From JAIPFM01 sp964494325 (GTDB taxonomy: Bacteria; Planctomycetota; Phycisphaerae; Sedimentisphaerales; Anaerobacaceae), in contig CAZBTJ010000008.1 of NCBI GenBank assembly GCA_964494325.1, positions 1 to 64,000 on the forward strand: DNA of 64,000 nucleotides, read 5' to 3'. The notes under the pieces were generated by a model that saw only the letters and a program-made list of their open reading frames with translations, was not told where the DNA came from and searched no databases. The position numbers and the translations under genes are program-made. Shown piece by piece: positions 54,768-63,984 of the stretch (its first letter is position 1; every line of letters starts with the position of its first letter).

Positions 54768-54800
54768 GGACACCCCTGCAGGCAATCGCTAAAATACCCC
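54768..54800 (+). promoter_or_regulatory. Candidate rpmA promoter
   Basis: TGGACA (54768-54773) and TAAAAT (54790-54795) are separated by 16 bases, about 50 bases upstream of rpmA. The surrounding GCTAAAATACCCC (54788-54800) also occurs upstream of rnpB. Confidence 0.45.
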
Positions 54801-54844
54801 TTTTCTACACTCACAAGACGAACTAATATTCGAGGTTAAAGAAT

Positions 54845-55078
54845 ATGGCTCATAAAAAAGGTCAAGGGTCTACCAGAAATGGTAGTGATAGTAATCCTCA
54901 ATATAGAGGCGTAAAACTGTATGGCGGTCAAACGGCAAAGGCTGGCTCTATTATTGTCAGGCAATGCGGTACAAAGTTCTTTCCTGGCAACAATGTGGGC
55001 ATGGGAAGGGATTACACCTTGTATGCCAAAGCTGAAGGCAAGGTTACGTTCGTGGGTCGCAAGATTCACGTTCAGTAA
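54845..55078 (+). CDS. rpmA: 50S ribosomal protein L27
   Basis: 77 residues. The N-terminal MAHKKGQGSTRNGSDS is the L27 signature that reaches into the peptidyl transferase centre, and YGGQTAKAGSIIVRQ and GMGRDYTLYAKAEG follow. There is no N-terminal cleavable leader. rplU (L21), its usual partner, is not present just upstream. The gene is followed by a terminator and then obg. Confidence 0.97.
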   Translation: MAHKKGQGSTRNGSDSNPQYRGVKLYGGQTAKAGSIIVRQCGTKFFPGNNVGMGRDYTLYAKAEGKVTFVGRKIHVQ

Positions 55079-55110
55079 TTACCTGCTTTGGCAGTTCAAT
55101 TGATTTTCTA

Positions 55111-55138
55111 AAGGATGGTCCGAGACCATCCTTTTTTT
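55111..55138 (+). terminator. Intrinsic terminator between rpmA and obg
   Basis: A perfect ten-base stem (aaggatggtc 55111-55120 with gaccatcctt 55124-55133), a 3-base loop and a T run to 55138. It lies 19 bases before the obg start, so obg may depend on readthrough or a promoter overlapping this region. Confidence 0.88.
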
Positions 55139-55157
55139 GTAATACCCAAGTGCAATT

Positions 55158-56153
55158 ATGTTTTTTGATCAAGCAAAAATCTATATCAAGGCTGGAGACG
55201 GCGGCCACGGATGCGTGAGCTTGCACCGGGAGAAGTTTATTCCCAAGGGCGGACCAGACGGGGGTGACGGCGGCTACGGTGGCCATGTCTATTTTGTGGC
55301 CGTAGACGACCTCGATACCCTGATTGATTTTAACGGAAAGCAACACTGGATCGCCAAGAGTGGTTTGCCTGGTGAAGGCAACAACCGCCACGGGGCTGAA
55401 GGCGAAGACCTTATTATCCGCGTGCCGGTTGGCACCATGCTGTTTGACATGGATCTGGACGACCTGATGATCAAAGACCTCACAGAGGTCGGCGTCAAGG
55501 TCAAGGTCTGCAAGGGGGGCAAAGGTGGCAAGGGAAACAAGAGCTTTGCAAACGCCATTCGCCAAACCCCAAAATTTGCCACAAATGGCAAGATTGGCCA
55601 ATCTCGCAATCTTAGGCTTGAGCTCAAGCTCATAGCCGATGTGGGACTCCTGGGCATGCCCAATGCAGGTAAGAGCACCTTGGTATCCCGCTGCTCGGCA
55701 GCACGCCCCAAAATTGCAGATTATCCGTTCACCACCTTGGAACCGGTGTTGGGCATTGTGGAATTAAGCGGTTACCGAAGATATGTGATGGCGGATATTC
55801 CCGGTATTATCGAAGGCGCCCACGATGGGGTGGGACTGGGACTCGATTTCTTACGGCACATCGAGCGCACCAGCGTCCTGGCCCATATCCTTGATGCCCA
55901 ACCCATGGATGGCTCTGACCCGGTTGAAAACTATCATACCCTGAGAAATGAGCTGGCCAAGTACAGCCCAGTCCTGGCAGCCAAGCCTGAAGTCATCGTA
56001 CTCAACAAGATCGACCTGGCCCCTGACTCAGACATCATTGAGGACATCACATCAAGGCTGGGCAAGAAAAAAGTGCATACCGTCTCTGCAGTATCAGGGC
56101 AGGGCCTGCGTGAGCTCAACGAAGCCCTCTGGCAACAACTCAACAAGGAATAG
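55158..56153 (+). CDS. obg: GTPase Obg/CgtA
   Basis: 331 residues. The Gly-rich Obg fold (about 1-158, GDGGHGCVSLHREKF, GPDGGDGGYGGH) precedes the G domain: G1 GMPNAGKST near residue 165, G3 ADIPG, G4 NKID and G5 SAVSG. The C-terminal OCT domain present in some members is absent, as is common. It acts in late assembly of the large ribosomal subunit. It is the first gene of obg-coaX-mnmE-like, with only a few bases between genes. Confidence 0.95.
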   Translation: MFFDQAKIYIKAGDGGHGCVSLHREKFIPKGGPDGGDGGYGGHVYFVAVDDLDTLIDFNGKQHWIAKSGLPGEGNNRHGAEGEDLIIRVPVGTMLFDMDLDDLMIKDLTEVGVKVKVCKGGKGGKGNKSFANAIRQTPKFATNGKIGQSRNLRLELKLIADVGLLGMPNAGKSTLVSRCSAARPKIADYPFTTLEPVLGIVELSGYRRYVMADIPGIIEGAHDGVGLGLDFLRHIERTSVLAHILDAQPMDGSDPVENYHTLRNELAKYSPVLAAKPEVIVLNKIDLAPDSDIIEDITSRLGKKKVHTVSAVSGQGLRELNEALWQQLNKE

Positions 56154-56156
56154 ACC

Positions 56157-56942
56157 ATGAACCTCATTGCCATTGACATCGGCAACACCAACCTGCACCT
56201 TGGCCTCTTTATTCATGATGAACAAGTCTCCATTGAATCTGTGCCTGGTGAAGACACGGCAAAAATCAAGGCAGCCCTGTCAGCGGCGTGGGACCAATGC
56301 CCAGTGCTGTCGTCATCTACTGAGGAAAAACGAGATGCTGTGGTAGTCGTCAGCAGTGTACAACCCGAAAGAACAGAGCGCTTCCGAGAACTGGTGCGTA
56401 ACACGCTGGATGAACGGATCTATCTGATAGGCGAGGACATTAACTTACCTATTGCCGCCTGGGTGGATGCCCCGCAAGAGGTCGGCACTGACCGGCTGGT
56501 TGCGGCGGCGGCTGCCTATTCTGTCGCTGAAAACGCTGTGATCATTGCAGACTTTGGCACGGCCGTGACTATTGACGTGGTAGATGCGAAGGGCGTATTT
56601 CAGGGCGGTGTGATCTTTCCAGGCTTTGATTTAGGTGCTCAGAGCCTCAATGAACACACAGCCAAGCTCCCCAAGGTTGCCGTGTCACGCCCAGCCGAAC
56701 CGTGGGGTAAAAACACACAAGAGGCCATCAACTGTGGCCTCTACTACAGTGCGGTCGGCGCCTTGCAGGAAATCGTGCAACGCTACTCTGAAAAAATGGG
56801 TAGCTGGCCTCAAACCGTGATCACTGGTTCAGGTGCCAAAGTCATTCACCAGGACTGTGAATTCATTGACTCATACGTACCGCATATGGTCATCAAGGGC
56901 ATTGTCTTGGCCTATAGAAAACACATTGAGGAACAACGGTAG
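56157..56942 (+). CDS. coaX: Type III pantothenate kinase
   Basis: 261 residues. DIGNTNLHLG at the start is the phosphate-binding motif, GTDRLVAAAAAY the middle motif and DFGTAVTIDVVD the third. GGVIFPGFDLGAQSLNEHTAKLP binds pantothenate. It catalyses the first step of coenzyme A synthesis. It lies 3 bases after obg and 6 before the MnmE-like gene, so probably one operon. Confidence 0.95.
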   Translation: MNLIAIDIGNTNLHLGLFIHDEQVSIESVPGEDTAKIKAALSAAWDQCPVLSSSTEEKRDAVVVVSSVQPERTERFRELVRNTLDERIYLIGEDINLPIAAWVDAPQEVGTDRLVAAAAAYSVAENAVIIADFGTAVTIDVVDAKGVFQGGVIFPGFDLGAQSLNEHTAKLPKVAVSRPAEPWGKNTQEAINCGLYYSAVGALQEIVQRYSEKMGSWPQTVITGSGAKVIHQDCEFIDSYVPHMVIKGIVLAYRKHIEEQR

Positions 56943-56948
56943 ACAAAC

Positions 56949-58097
56949 ATGCAAACCCTGGCTGCAGTTTTGACAGGCTCAGGCACCAGTGCCATTGCTA
57001 CCATTGAAGTCTTTGGCCCGGAAGCCTGCAACATTGTGTCACACCTATTCACACCCTATGGCACCTCCCCCCCCCGCTTTGACGTGGGATCAATTCTGGT
57101 GGGCCATTTGCACGACAACCACAAGCCGATTGACCAGATCACAGTCGGCTGCGAAGGCGAACATCACTTAGCACTCCATTGCCACGGCAATCCATTAATC
57201 GTTGAAACTGCCATGACTTTGCTTAAGGCCCAAGGCGTCCAACTGGTCAAACCCGAAGACATCAGGACCAGACAGCTTGCGACCTCGAACTTGTCCCTCT
57301 GTCAACAGGAAACCCATCTGGCCCTGGTTCACTGCAGGACCCTGCTCGGGGCGCGTCTCTTGAATCACCAGATCCAGGAAAGCCTGACAGCCTGGGCACA
57401 AAAGAAACACAACAGCGTTGAAGCCCTACACAGCCAATGCAAGATAATCCTTGACCAAAGCCTCACTGCACACCAGATTTTAAATGGTATCACGGTAGCC
57501 CTGATTGGTCCCCCCAACTCGGGTAAAAGCACTTTGCTCAACAGCCTGTCCGGACAGGACGCAGCCATTGTCACTGACATCAAAGGCACCACACGCGACT
57601 GGGTCGAGGCAAACTGCCACACAGACAACCTTGCCATGCGTCTTATCGACACGGCCGGCCTGGACAGCATGCTCCAACAGAACCGCCTGGATACAGAATC
57701 ACAGGACAGAACACTCAGCGTCATTCGTGGGGCACATATTTTACTGCTCGTTCTGGACAACGCTCAATCTGCCACTCAAATCGAATCCCACTGGTTCGAC
57801 CGGCTCCCAAAGGTCCCCCGCCTCACCCTCCTCAACAAATCCGACCTGCCCAACCAACTCAATCTCAAAGATCTGGGTCTGAACCCTGCTACGGCCATCT
57901 CCATCAGTGCCAAAAACGAAACCGGCCTGAACAACCTCTTGACCCGAATCGAACAGACGCTACAGGTCAAAAACTTTGACATCACGCAACCCTTGTGTGT
58001 CACCCCGAGACAACGGCAGTGCCTTGAAGAAGTCCTGTTGACTCAAACTCTGGCTCAGGCGCAAAAACACCTTAAGGTCTTGGTCAATGGAAACTGA
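56949..58097 (+). CDS. Shortened MnmE-like GTPase lacking the C-terminal Cys motif
   Basis: 382 residues against about 450 for MnmE. A TrmE N-terminal domain (about 1-115) and a G domain with P-loop GPPNSGKSTL near 187, DTAGL, NKSD and ISAKNETGL are present. The C-terminus ends AQAQKHLKVLVNGN; the last ~60 residues of the helical domain, with the FCIGK motif whose Cys supports tRNA wobble-uridine modification, are missing. No frameshift that would restore it was seen downstream. A run of nine C at 57067-57075 lies in the coding sequence. It may be a divergent paralogue or a partner form rather than true MnmE. Confidence 0.8.
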   Translation: MQTLAAVLTGSGTSAIATIEVFGPEACNIVSHLFTPYGTSPPRFDVGSILVGHLHDNHKPIDQITVGCEGEHHLALHCHGNPLIVETAMTLLKAQGVQLVKPEDIRTRQLATSNLSLCQQETHLALVHCRTLLGARLLNHQIQESLTAWAQKKHNSVEALHSQCKIILDQSLTAHQILNGITVALIGPPNSGKSTLLNSLSGQDAAIVTDIKGTTRDWVEANCHTDNLAMRLIDTAGLDSMLQQNRLDTESQDRTLSVIRGAHILLLVLDNAQSATQIESHWFDRLPKVPRLTLLNKSDLPNQLNLKDLGLNPATAISISAKNETGLNNLLTRIEQTLQVKNFDITQPLCVTPRQRQCLEEVLLTQTLAQAQKHLKVLVNGN

Positions 58098-58315
58098 GTA
58101 ACCCGTCCACGCCAGGGATCCATCTGACGGCTCTCACTCGTCATGCGTCCGGGAAAACCACAAAAACTGGTAGACTATGTAAGGGGCTATCAATGGCCCT
58201 GATAAGGCAATAGCGACTCTCTTTGGCTTATTTACATTTACTTAAAGCAAAATTCAAGCGGGGCTATAGTAGGTCTTTCCGTACATAAGTCTGTGCCTTG
58301 CGTGAGATCAAGTAA

Positions 58316-58560
58316 ATGTCCGATTATGAACGAACACACAAATATATCTGGCTGCTCATTCTGCTATTGATGACTGGCATGAGCGTGGTCGTTTGCCTCG
58401 CCACGTTCTTGCTTGATACGGCTGAGGTCAACGTGTCAGTCCAAGAACTGCTCAATAGCCCAGGGGCGGTGAATATGATGACCAGCATGCCCGAGGTCAT
58501 AGCCGGCCTGCTCGGGATCACCATTTCCGTGGTGGCCATCATCGTAGAATTGGCAGCCAT
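58316..58560 (+). pseudogene. N-terminal remnant of a membrane protein cut by the Wadjet operon
   Basis: About 82 residues starting MSDYERTHKYIW. One transmembrane helix (about 13-36) and a second (about 60-82: AGLLGITISVVAIIVELAA). In related proteins such a helix is usually followed by NRYTxRI and a longer chain. Here it breaks off at about 58558, and the frame runs on through sequence antisense to jetD. The original reading frame therefore seems to have been interrupted by insertion of the defence operon. Fusion to the antisense tail is unlikely to be functional. Confidence 0.6.
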
Positions 58561-58574
58561 TATCTCGCGGCTGC

Positions 58575-59456
58575 TCATGAGATTCGCTCAAACCGCACAG
58601 ATTTTCTCAGCAGGATTTCCTGTTCCAGACCGCCATTGCTTTTGTTCATCAATGACACAATCCTTCGCACTTCAGGATCTCTGGATTCTCGTAAGCGTTT
58701 TAATAATGCAGCAGCATTTTTATTGTTCAGAAGTGTCAGATTGGCGTAACGTTCAAACAACATGTCAATGTCATTGGGGACAAACAGGGTCACCCGATCT
58801 CCCGGCAATGATTCCTTTAGCCGTAAGAACTCATCCAAACCCACGGGGTCATAGTCACCACTGTGTACAAAAGAGCAACCTTGCATCGCCAAACTTTTAA
58901 ACCAGCGAATCATGCGATCTGAGGTCCGACCGGCCGTCCAGATTGCGATATCCGCCTCAATGCCCATTCGCTGCCAGTGGATAAAACTAGCGTAGTTTTC
59001 AACAGAAACAATGTGCCCTAAAAACTGCCAATAGCCAGACTCTCCCTCGTCCAACACAAAACTAGCCACGCCAGCCATCTCTGTCAGACACCCCACCTCC
59101 AACTGATCACGTCCCCGCACCAGTACCTGCCCGGGCTTGGCAGACACCATGACAACTTCGGAATTCAAACGACCCTGCTTGGAGTTGCGCAACTTGGCAA
59201 TGCCTTCTGATCTTGACAAAACTCCGATGTCACTGTCCGGGAGGCCTTCCGGGCAATGCTTGGCAATAAACGCAGAAAAGGCCTCACCCTTGTTAATTGT
59301 CACACAGTACCCACGCCCTTTGCGAACGTCCAGTAAGATCTCTGTGGCAAACAAAGCATGCAACGCCTGGCGATGCGTACCAGACAGATCACTGGCAGGC
59401 ATGGCCCCCTGTTCACTGAGTCGTTTCAGTCTCTTGGCCAATGGTTTTGAGATCAT
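58575..59456 (-). CDS. jetD: Wadjet nuclease subunit JetD (Toprim)
   Basis: 293 residues, shorter than many JetD proteins. The Toprim-like domain has the acid SVENYASF (Glu near residue 150) and the DxD-type HSGDYDPVGLDEF (near 200). The N-terminal part resembles the DUF3322 arm region. C-terminal EQEILLRK fits family ends. In Wadjet, JetD is the nuclease that cuts circular plasmid DNA recognised by the JetABC SMC motor. Its start overlaps the jetC stop (ATGA). Confidence 0.88.
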   Translation of the reverse strand: MISKPLAKRLKRLSEQGAMPASDLSGTHRQALHALFATEILLDVRKGRGYCVTINKGEAFSAFIAKHCPEGLPDSDIGVLSRSEGIAKLRNSKQGRLNSEVVMVSAKPGQVLVRGRDQLEVGCLTEMAGVASFVLDEGESGYWQFLGHIVSVENYASFIHWQRMGIEADIAIWTAGRTSDRMIRWFKSLAMQGCSFVHSGDYDPVGLDEFLRLKESLPGDRVTLFVPNDIDMLFERYANLTLLNNKNAAALLKRLRESRDPEVRRIVSLMNKSNGGLEQEILLRKSVRFERIS

Positions 59457-62185
59457 GCGTCACCTGATCCAGGGCGTACAATCTCAACCAGGCTGTGTTT
59501 GGGATTCAGTGTGACACGGCCTTGGTGTTCACTGAGATAATAGAGATGATTCGCTGCATCCATGGCCTCAGGACTGGCCAGGACTGCGATAAAGCCCAAT
59601 TTCCGAGCCTCTTGCACAATGGAACGTAGGTTTTCGCTGTCCAGGCTAGAACACTCATCCAGATAAAATGGCACATTGGCACTGTCATCGACCAAGAGCC
59701 CTTGCAGCAAAATTAGATTGATGAGCACCTTGATGGTAATGGTGGTGCCATTGGATTCAATGCGGTCCAGGTGGTCGTATTTTTTTGTACCACCCTGAAT
59801 CGTGGTAATTTCAAAGTGCATGTCAAACATGTCTTCCAGTGAGAGTACAGGCCGCTCCTGGAGCATATGACTGATCTTACGCATGGCCTCATCTGTTTTC
59901 GCAGTATCCGCAAACAGGGGGGCTGCTTCATTGCGTTCAACCTGACGGAAGTGACGTTGAAATTCAGCATGAAATGAGAGTGTTATCTTCAAATTTGCCA
60001 GGTTTGAGATGTGGACCTTGGCCAGTTTACCATTGAGTGAATTCACCTTGGCGGAGAGTTGCTCCATGTCACGGTTCAGTTCTTTGAAATCCTTCTTCAG
60101 TTGCACTGTAAATGAAAGCCAGTTCTGTTCCAAGGCTGCCTGTTTTTCCTTAAGACTCTCCAGTTCAATGCGAAAGTTGGCCAAGGTTTCCAATTCTGAG
60201 TCGCCTTGATAACGGCCGTAGGTCTGACTGTGAATGGTCTCCAATTCTCCATCAATGCGCTGGGCCAACTGCTGATGCTGATCACTCAAGCGGCTGTAGT
60301 GTTCAATTAAATCCTGGAGAACCCATTTCTTTTGCGGAGGCTCGTCCGTGAGCCAGGTGTCTCCCGGACGGGGCACATCAGCCATCTTGCTGTCCACCTT
60401 GTCCAATTGTCCTGTGAGTTCGTCACGCTCATTATCCAGTTGAAGCTTCTTCTGATGCCGTTTGGCCCGCTTGTCCTGGACTTCTGCGAGCTGAGTCTTC
60501 AATTGGGCGAGTGTCCGGTCCACGGCAATCACCTTTTTACCCAGGTTTTGATGATCTTCTTGTTTAATCTGATAGTCCCTGAATCGAGTACGCTCATCCT
60601 GCAAGCCTTCAAGACGGTCTTTCTGCTCGCCCAGGGCCTGAATATGAGTCTCATGATCCTTGGCTGCCGCGAGGATCTCTTGGCCCTGTTGAATGGCTTT
60701 GCCCAGATAAACCAGCTTCTCCCGCAAACGATCGGGATCCAAATAGTCTTCAGCGTCAAAATGCGTCATAGCATCAAGAACCAATGTCACCGTCTCATCC
60801 TGATAGGTCGTGCCTCGAAAGCGTCCAAGCAGGATGTTCAACTGCTCTACCAATGCCTGGATACTATGAATCTTGACCTTGGCGACGTCACCCAGGGTGG
60901 ATAGACGCAGAATCCCCTCATTGAACAAACGTGACAATTGCCCTGTTTGTTCAGCACCCATATGCTCAACCAGCACCGAGACCAGAGAGTGCTCAATGTT
61001 TTCCAATTGATCGGTCAACTGCTGACACTGGGATCGGGTGGTTTTGAGACGTCGTTCAATGGCCTCAGGAGATTCATGTGCGGCAGACTCCAATGTCGAT
61101 TCCAACACACGTACCTTTTTTTCCAATTCCAAGATCTGCGTGTCGGTCCATGCGGAGTGATAGTCGCTGAATCGTTCCTTTAAGGCATTAAGCTCCTGAA
61201 CGATCTGATTGAGCTGCCCCTTTTCCTGGAGGGTGTCATTGTGTTGAGCAGTCAGTTGCTCGTGACGCTCATTCAATGCTGTAGCTTCTTGGCTCAACTT
61301 GCCCTGTTGGATATCCAGCGTCTTTAAGCGGTTTTGGGTGTCTGCTTTAAAATCATGAAACAACCGCCCCATCAGGCCATAGAAGGCTCTTAGCGTGGCA
61401 CGCATGGGGTCTCTTTGTGCCACATTTTCCAGAATACGACCAATGGCCGCTTCATTGCGTTGCAGGTCCTGAACATCCGCCTTTTGACGTTGGAGTTGAT
61501 CTAGCTGCGGCGCAAAATCCTCTTGAAGATTGATCTGACGTTTTGTGAAGTCCCCTTCAAAGAGTTCCAAAAGCAGTGTCTTGAGTTCCTCCTGACGCAA
61601 ATGACTCAAGCGCAGCAGATTCAGGAACACAGTACAGAAGCGTTTGTAGCCCACACGTTTTCTTAGCGGCACCAGGGATAGATTCACGGCCTCGGCTGAG
61701 GACGCCCCTTTCTTGAGTGTGCTGCCAATCAATGCGGCCCTCAGATCAGAAGGCCTTAGGAGGGCAAAGCCCTTGGAAGCCAATCGGGTCTTGACCTGAT
61801 CCCAAGGCAGGATTCTGTTGTCGTCAGAAAGAAAATCTGATCGCTTATACTGTTCCCGACAGGCAAAGCGTTCAATGTTGTAACTTCGAACAGGCCCCAG
61901 ACCATGAACGCCGGTCAGCATAAATCCTTCAGGCCCCAGCGATTCAAAGAGTGCATAACTGCGGTCATCCGGAAAGTAATACTTTCGGGTCGTGGGCATG
62001 TCGCGACTAAATCGCATTTTGTTCTGGTCGTCAACATAAAGGAACTGAAGCAAGGCAATGAGCGAGGTCTTGCCAATGTTATTGGGCCCCACCAAATGCA
62101 ATGGGACATCCAAATCAATCTCAGCGTAGTCAAACTTGCCGCAATTCAGAAGTATCAAACGTGTGGGTCCAACCCTCTCACTCAT
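59453..62185 (-). CDS. jetC: Wadjet SMC-like ATPase JetC (MksB-like)
   Basis: 910 residues from the ATG with GGAGGGGAC upstream; the longer frame to 62308 would overlap jetB by over 120 bases. Walker A GPNNIGKTS is at residues 33-41, a long coiled coil (about 230-780) contains a hinge-like middle, and the C-terminal SNGTTITIKVLINLILLQG signature and Walker B FYLDECSSLD (near 842) complete the ATPase. This is the MukB/MksB branch of SMC motors, which extrude DNA loops. It overlaps jetB by 8 bases. Confidence 0.93.
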   Translation of the reverse strand: MSERVGPTRLILLNCGKFDYAEIDLDVPLHLVGPNNIGKTSLIALLQFLYVDDQNKMRFSRDMPTTRKYYFPDDRSYALFESLGPEGFMLTGVHGLGPVRSYNIERFACREQYKRSDFLSDDNRILPWDQVKTRLASKGFALLRPSDLRAALIGSTLKKGASSAEAVNLSLVPLRKRVGYKRFCTVFLNLLRLSHLRQEELKTLLLELFEGDFTKRQINLQEDFAPQLDQLQRQKADVQDLQRNEAAIGRILENVAQRDPMRATLRAFYGLMGRLFHDFKADTQNRLKTLDIQQGKLSQEATALNERHEQLTAQHNDTLQEKGQLNQIVQELNALKERFSDYHSAWTDTQILELEKKVRVLESTLESAAHESPEAIERRLKTTRSQCQQLTDQLENIEHSLVSVLVEHMGAEQTGQLSRLFNEGILRLSTLGDVAKVKIHSIQALVEQLNILLGRFRGTTYQDETVTLVLDAMTHFDAEDYLDPDRLREKLVYLGKAIQQGQEILAAAKDHETHIQALGEQKDRLEGLQDERTRFRDYQIKQEDHQNLGKKVIAVDRTLAQLKTQLAEVQDKRAKRHQKKLQLDNERDELTGQLDKVDSKMADVPRPGDTWLTDEPPQKKWVLQDLIEHYSRLSDQHQQLAQRIDGELETIHSQTYGRYQGDSELETLANFRIELESLKEKQAALEQNWLSFTVQLKKDFKELNRDMEQLSAKVNSLNGKLAKVHISNLANLKITLSFHAEFQRHFRQVERNEAAPLFADTAKTDEAMRKISHMLQERPVLSLEDMFDMHFEITTIQGGTKKYDHLDRIESNGTTITIKVLINLILLQGLLVDDSANVPFYLDECSSLDSENLRSIVQEARKLGFIAVLASPEAMDAANHLYYLSEHQGRVTLNPKHSLVEIVRPGSGDA

Positions 62186-62756
62186 GATTTGTCCCCTCCT
62201 CACCAAGCCCATTCTGGGTTTGGCTGGATGCAATATCCTGGCAGATATCCAGAAAACGATACACTGGGCAGCGAAAGGCAAAAACCTCCTCATTGACACG
62301 CTCCGCAAAGCCCGTGCGAATCATATTCGTGACAATGGTACGCAACCCATCACTATCAAAGATACCCAACTGAGCCATGTAATCACGATACCGCTGACTT
62401 GTTAAATGTGGCAACTCATCAAAACTGAATTGCTGGCTCATCAGAGCCTCCTCAATATTGTGCCCCTGATCCGTAATCCACTCAATAAGGATAAACATAA
62501 ACACTGCAAGACGTTCTGATCTTTCGCTCATAGCATTGGGTGAACAAAAATAGTAGAAATCCCGACGATGCTTTTTGAGTTCAAATCCCAGTTGGTCAAA
62601 GAGACTTGTAAACACCTCTCTGTCATCTTCAAGCGACTGATAGAGCAATCCGTCGGCTCGACTGAGGTGACGGCCTTGACGCAGAGCCTCAAAAACACCT
62701 CTAAGGTGAGGTAAGGTGCCCATGGCCTGATTTGATGGTTTGCCTACATTAGACAT
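62178..62756 (-). CDS. jetB: Wadjet subunit JetB (MksE-like KITE protein)
   Basis: 192 residues. The layout of winged helices (GLLYQSLEDDREVFTSLFDQLGFEL, DFYYF, TDQGHNIEEAL) matches MksE/DUF4194 proteins that bind the kleisin. The start overlaps the jetA stop region by 8 bases. Confidence 0.88.
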   Translation of the reverse strand: MSNVGKPSNQAMGTLPHLRGVFEALRQGRHLSRADGLLYQSLEDDREVFTSLFDQLGFELKKHRRDFYYFCSPNAMSERSERLAVFMFILIEWITDQGHNIEEALMSQQFSFDELPHLTSQRYRDYMAQLGIFDSDGLRTIVTNMIRTGFAERVNEEVFAFRCPVYRFLDICQDIASSQTQNGLGEEGTNHE

Positions 62757-63984
62757 CAGAAGTTTCCTTTATCCATGTCATGGGACATGCCTTTAATGTA
62801 ATACCGTGACTTTGATAGAGATGCGGCTCATCAGAAAACGTAAGATATCCCAGGCCCTCAGTGTGAAACATCCCGTACACCCGTAAATGGCCGGCCACAC
62901 CTTCTTGCGGAAAGACTTCAAGAATCCACTGAAGCACATCATCTATATGAAGCAATCCGTGAAGGCGACGTTTCAAATCGCTGAGCCCCGTGAATACAGG
63001 GATCTTGTCCACGACCCAATCAGGATCAATGCACACATCTTTCGGTTCGTACAGGCTGATGCCATACAGATAGGCGGCCAATCCGGCATCATCAATGAGG
63101 CCCTGCGTACGAAATGAAGCCAATCCCAATCGGTTAGCCAAATCCAGGGTTTTGAAACCTTGCCTGCCAATCTCTTTTAACGCCGTTGTGGCACCTTGAG
63201 CAATGAGCGTCTCTTTGCGACAACGTTCATACAGAGGCATCAGTTCTCGATAACTTTCTCGAAAGTCCACATCGATATCACGTTTGAGTCGCAACAACCG
63301 GGCCAGGGTTCGACCGTACAATTGGCGGACATGACGATCAGCTTCAAACCGATCCTTGCCTGTGGTTAGAGATCGCTGAAGACGCTCTAACTGCGTGTCC
63401 ATCTCCTTGCTGACGTCAATCATATCTCGCATAGGCATGAGATACTTGGTATAGAGATGATTAATCAATTCAAAACGCTGACGAACAGAAGACTTGTCCG
63501 AATTGATCTTGGCCTTCACACAATCAGCAATGATCCGTTGGCGATTATTGAGCGAATCACTTCGCATCCGTTCACTATGCTCATCAATTTCATACACGAT
63601 TCGCACCACAGCATCGCCATCCACCTGGCCCCCTGCCTGATCCAATTCAAGGCAATATCGATCAAGGGCTTTCAAATAGCCCTGGATGACTTCCACACTG
63701 GTCAGGCGGTATTCCTGTAGAAGAAATCCCAAGAGCCTACTAATGGCATGGGGCATCTCGTAGGTCCTGTCTGTATCCGGCGCATATTCGAGAAAACCCA
63801 AACGTAACATACGCTCCACCAGATAGGCCGTAGATGGCGACTCCGGCGTAATGTAACGCCTAATTACCCGCGAAAGACGAGACTCTGGAATGCTCTGCCT
63901 GCCACAATGCCGATACAACTCCAATAGCATATCGCAGTGGTCACCTGCAAAACGAAAAAATTTTTCTGGCTGAACCTGGGCCAT
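62749..63984 (-). CDS. jetA: Wadjet kleisin-like subunit JetA (MksF-like)
   Basis: 411 residues; the start ATG is 16 bases from the right edge, so the whole gene appears present. A winged-helix N-terminal domain (about 15-95), a helical middle rich in Arg/Gln and a C-terminal winged-helix-like part match MksF/JetA kleisins that bridge the two JetC heads. The subtype (I, II or III) is not assigned. Confidence 0.88.
   Translation of the reverse strand: MAQVQPEKFFRFAGDHCDMLLELYRHCGRQSIPESRLSRVIRRYITPESPSTAYLVERMLRLGFLEYAPDTDRTYEMPHAISRLLGFLLQEYRLTSVEVIQGYLKALDRYCLELDQAGGQVDGDAVVRIVYEIDEHSERMRSDSLNNRQRIIADCVKAKINSDKSSVRQRFELINHLYTKYLMPMRDMIDVSKEMDTQLERLQRSLTTGKDRFEADRHVRQLYGRTLARLLRLKRDIDVDFRESYRELMPLYERCRKETLIAQGATTALKEIGRQGFKTLDLANRLGLASFRTQGLIDDAGLAAYLYGISLYEPKDVCIDPDWVVDKIPVFTGLSDLKRRLHGLLHIDDVLQWILEVFPQEGVAGHLRVYGMFHTEGLGYLTFSDEPHLYQSHGITLKACPMTWIKETSDV

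Noticed and set aside
58561..58900. Right part of the 194-residue ORF that begins at 58316
   Set aside because: The sequence after residue 82 is antisense to jetD and unrelated to a membrane protein.
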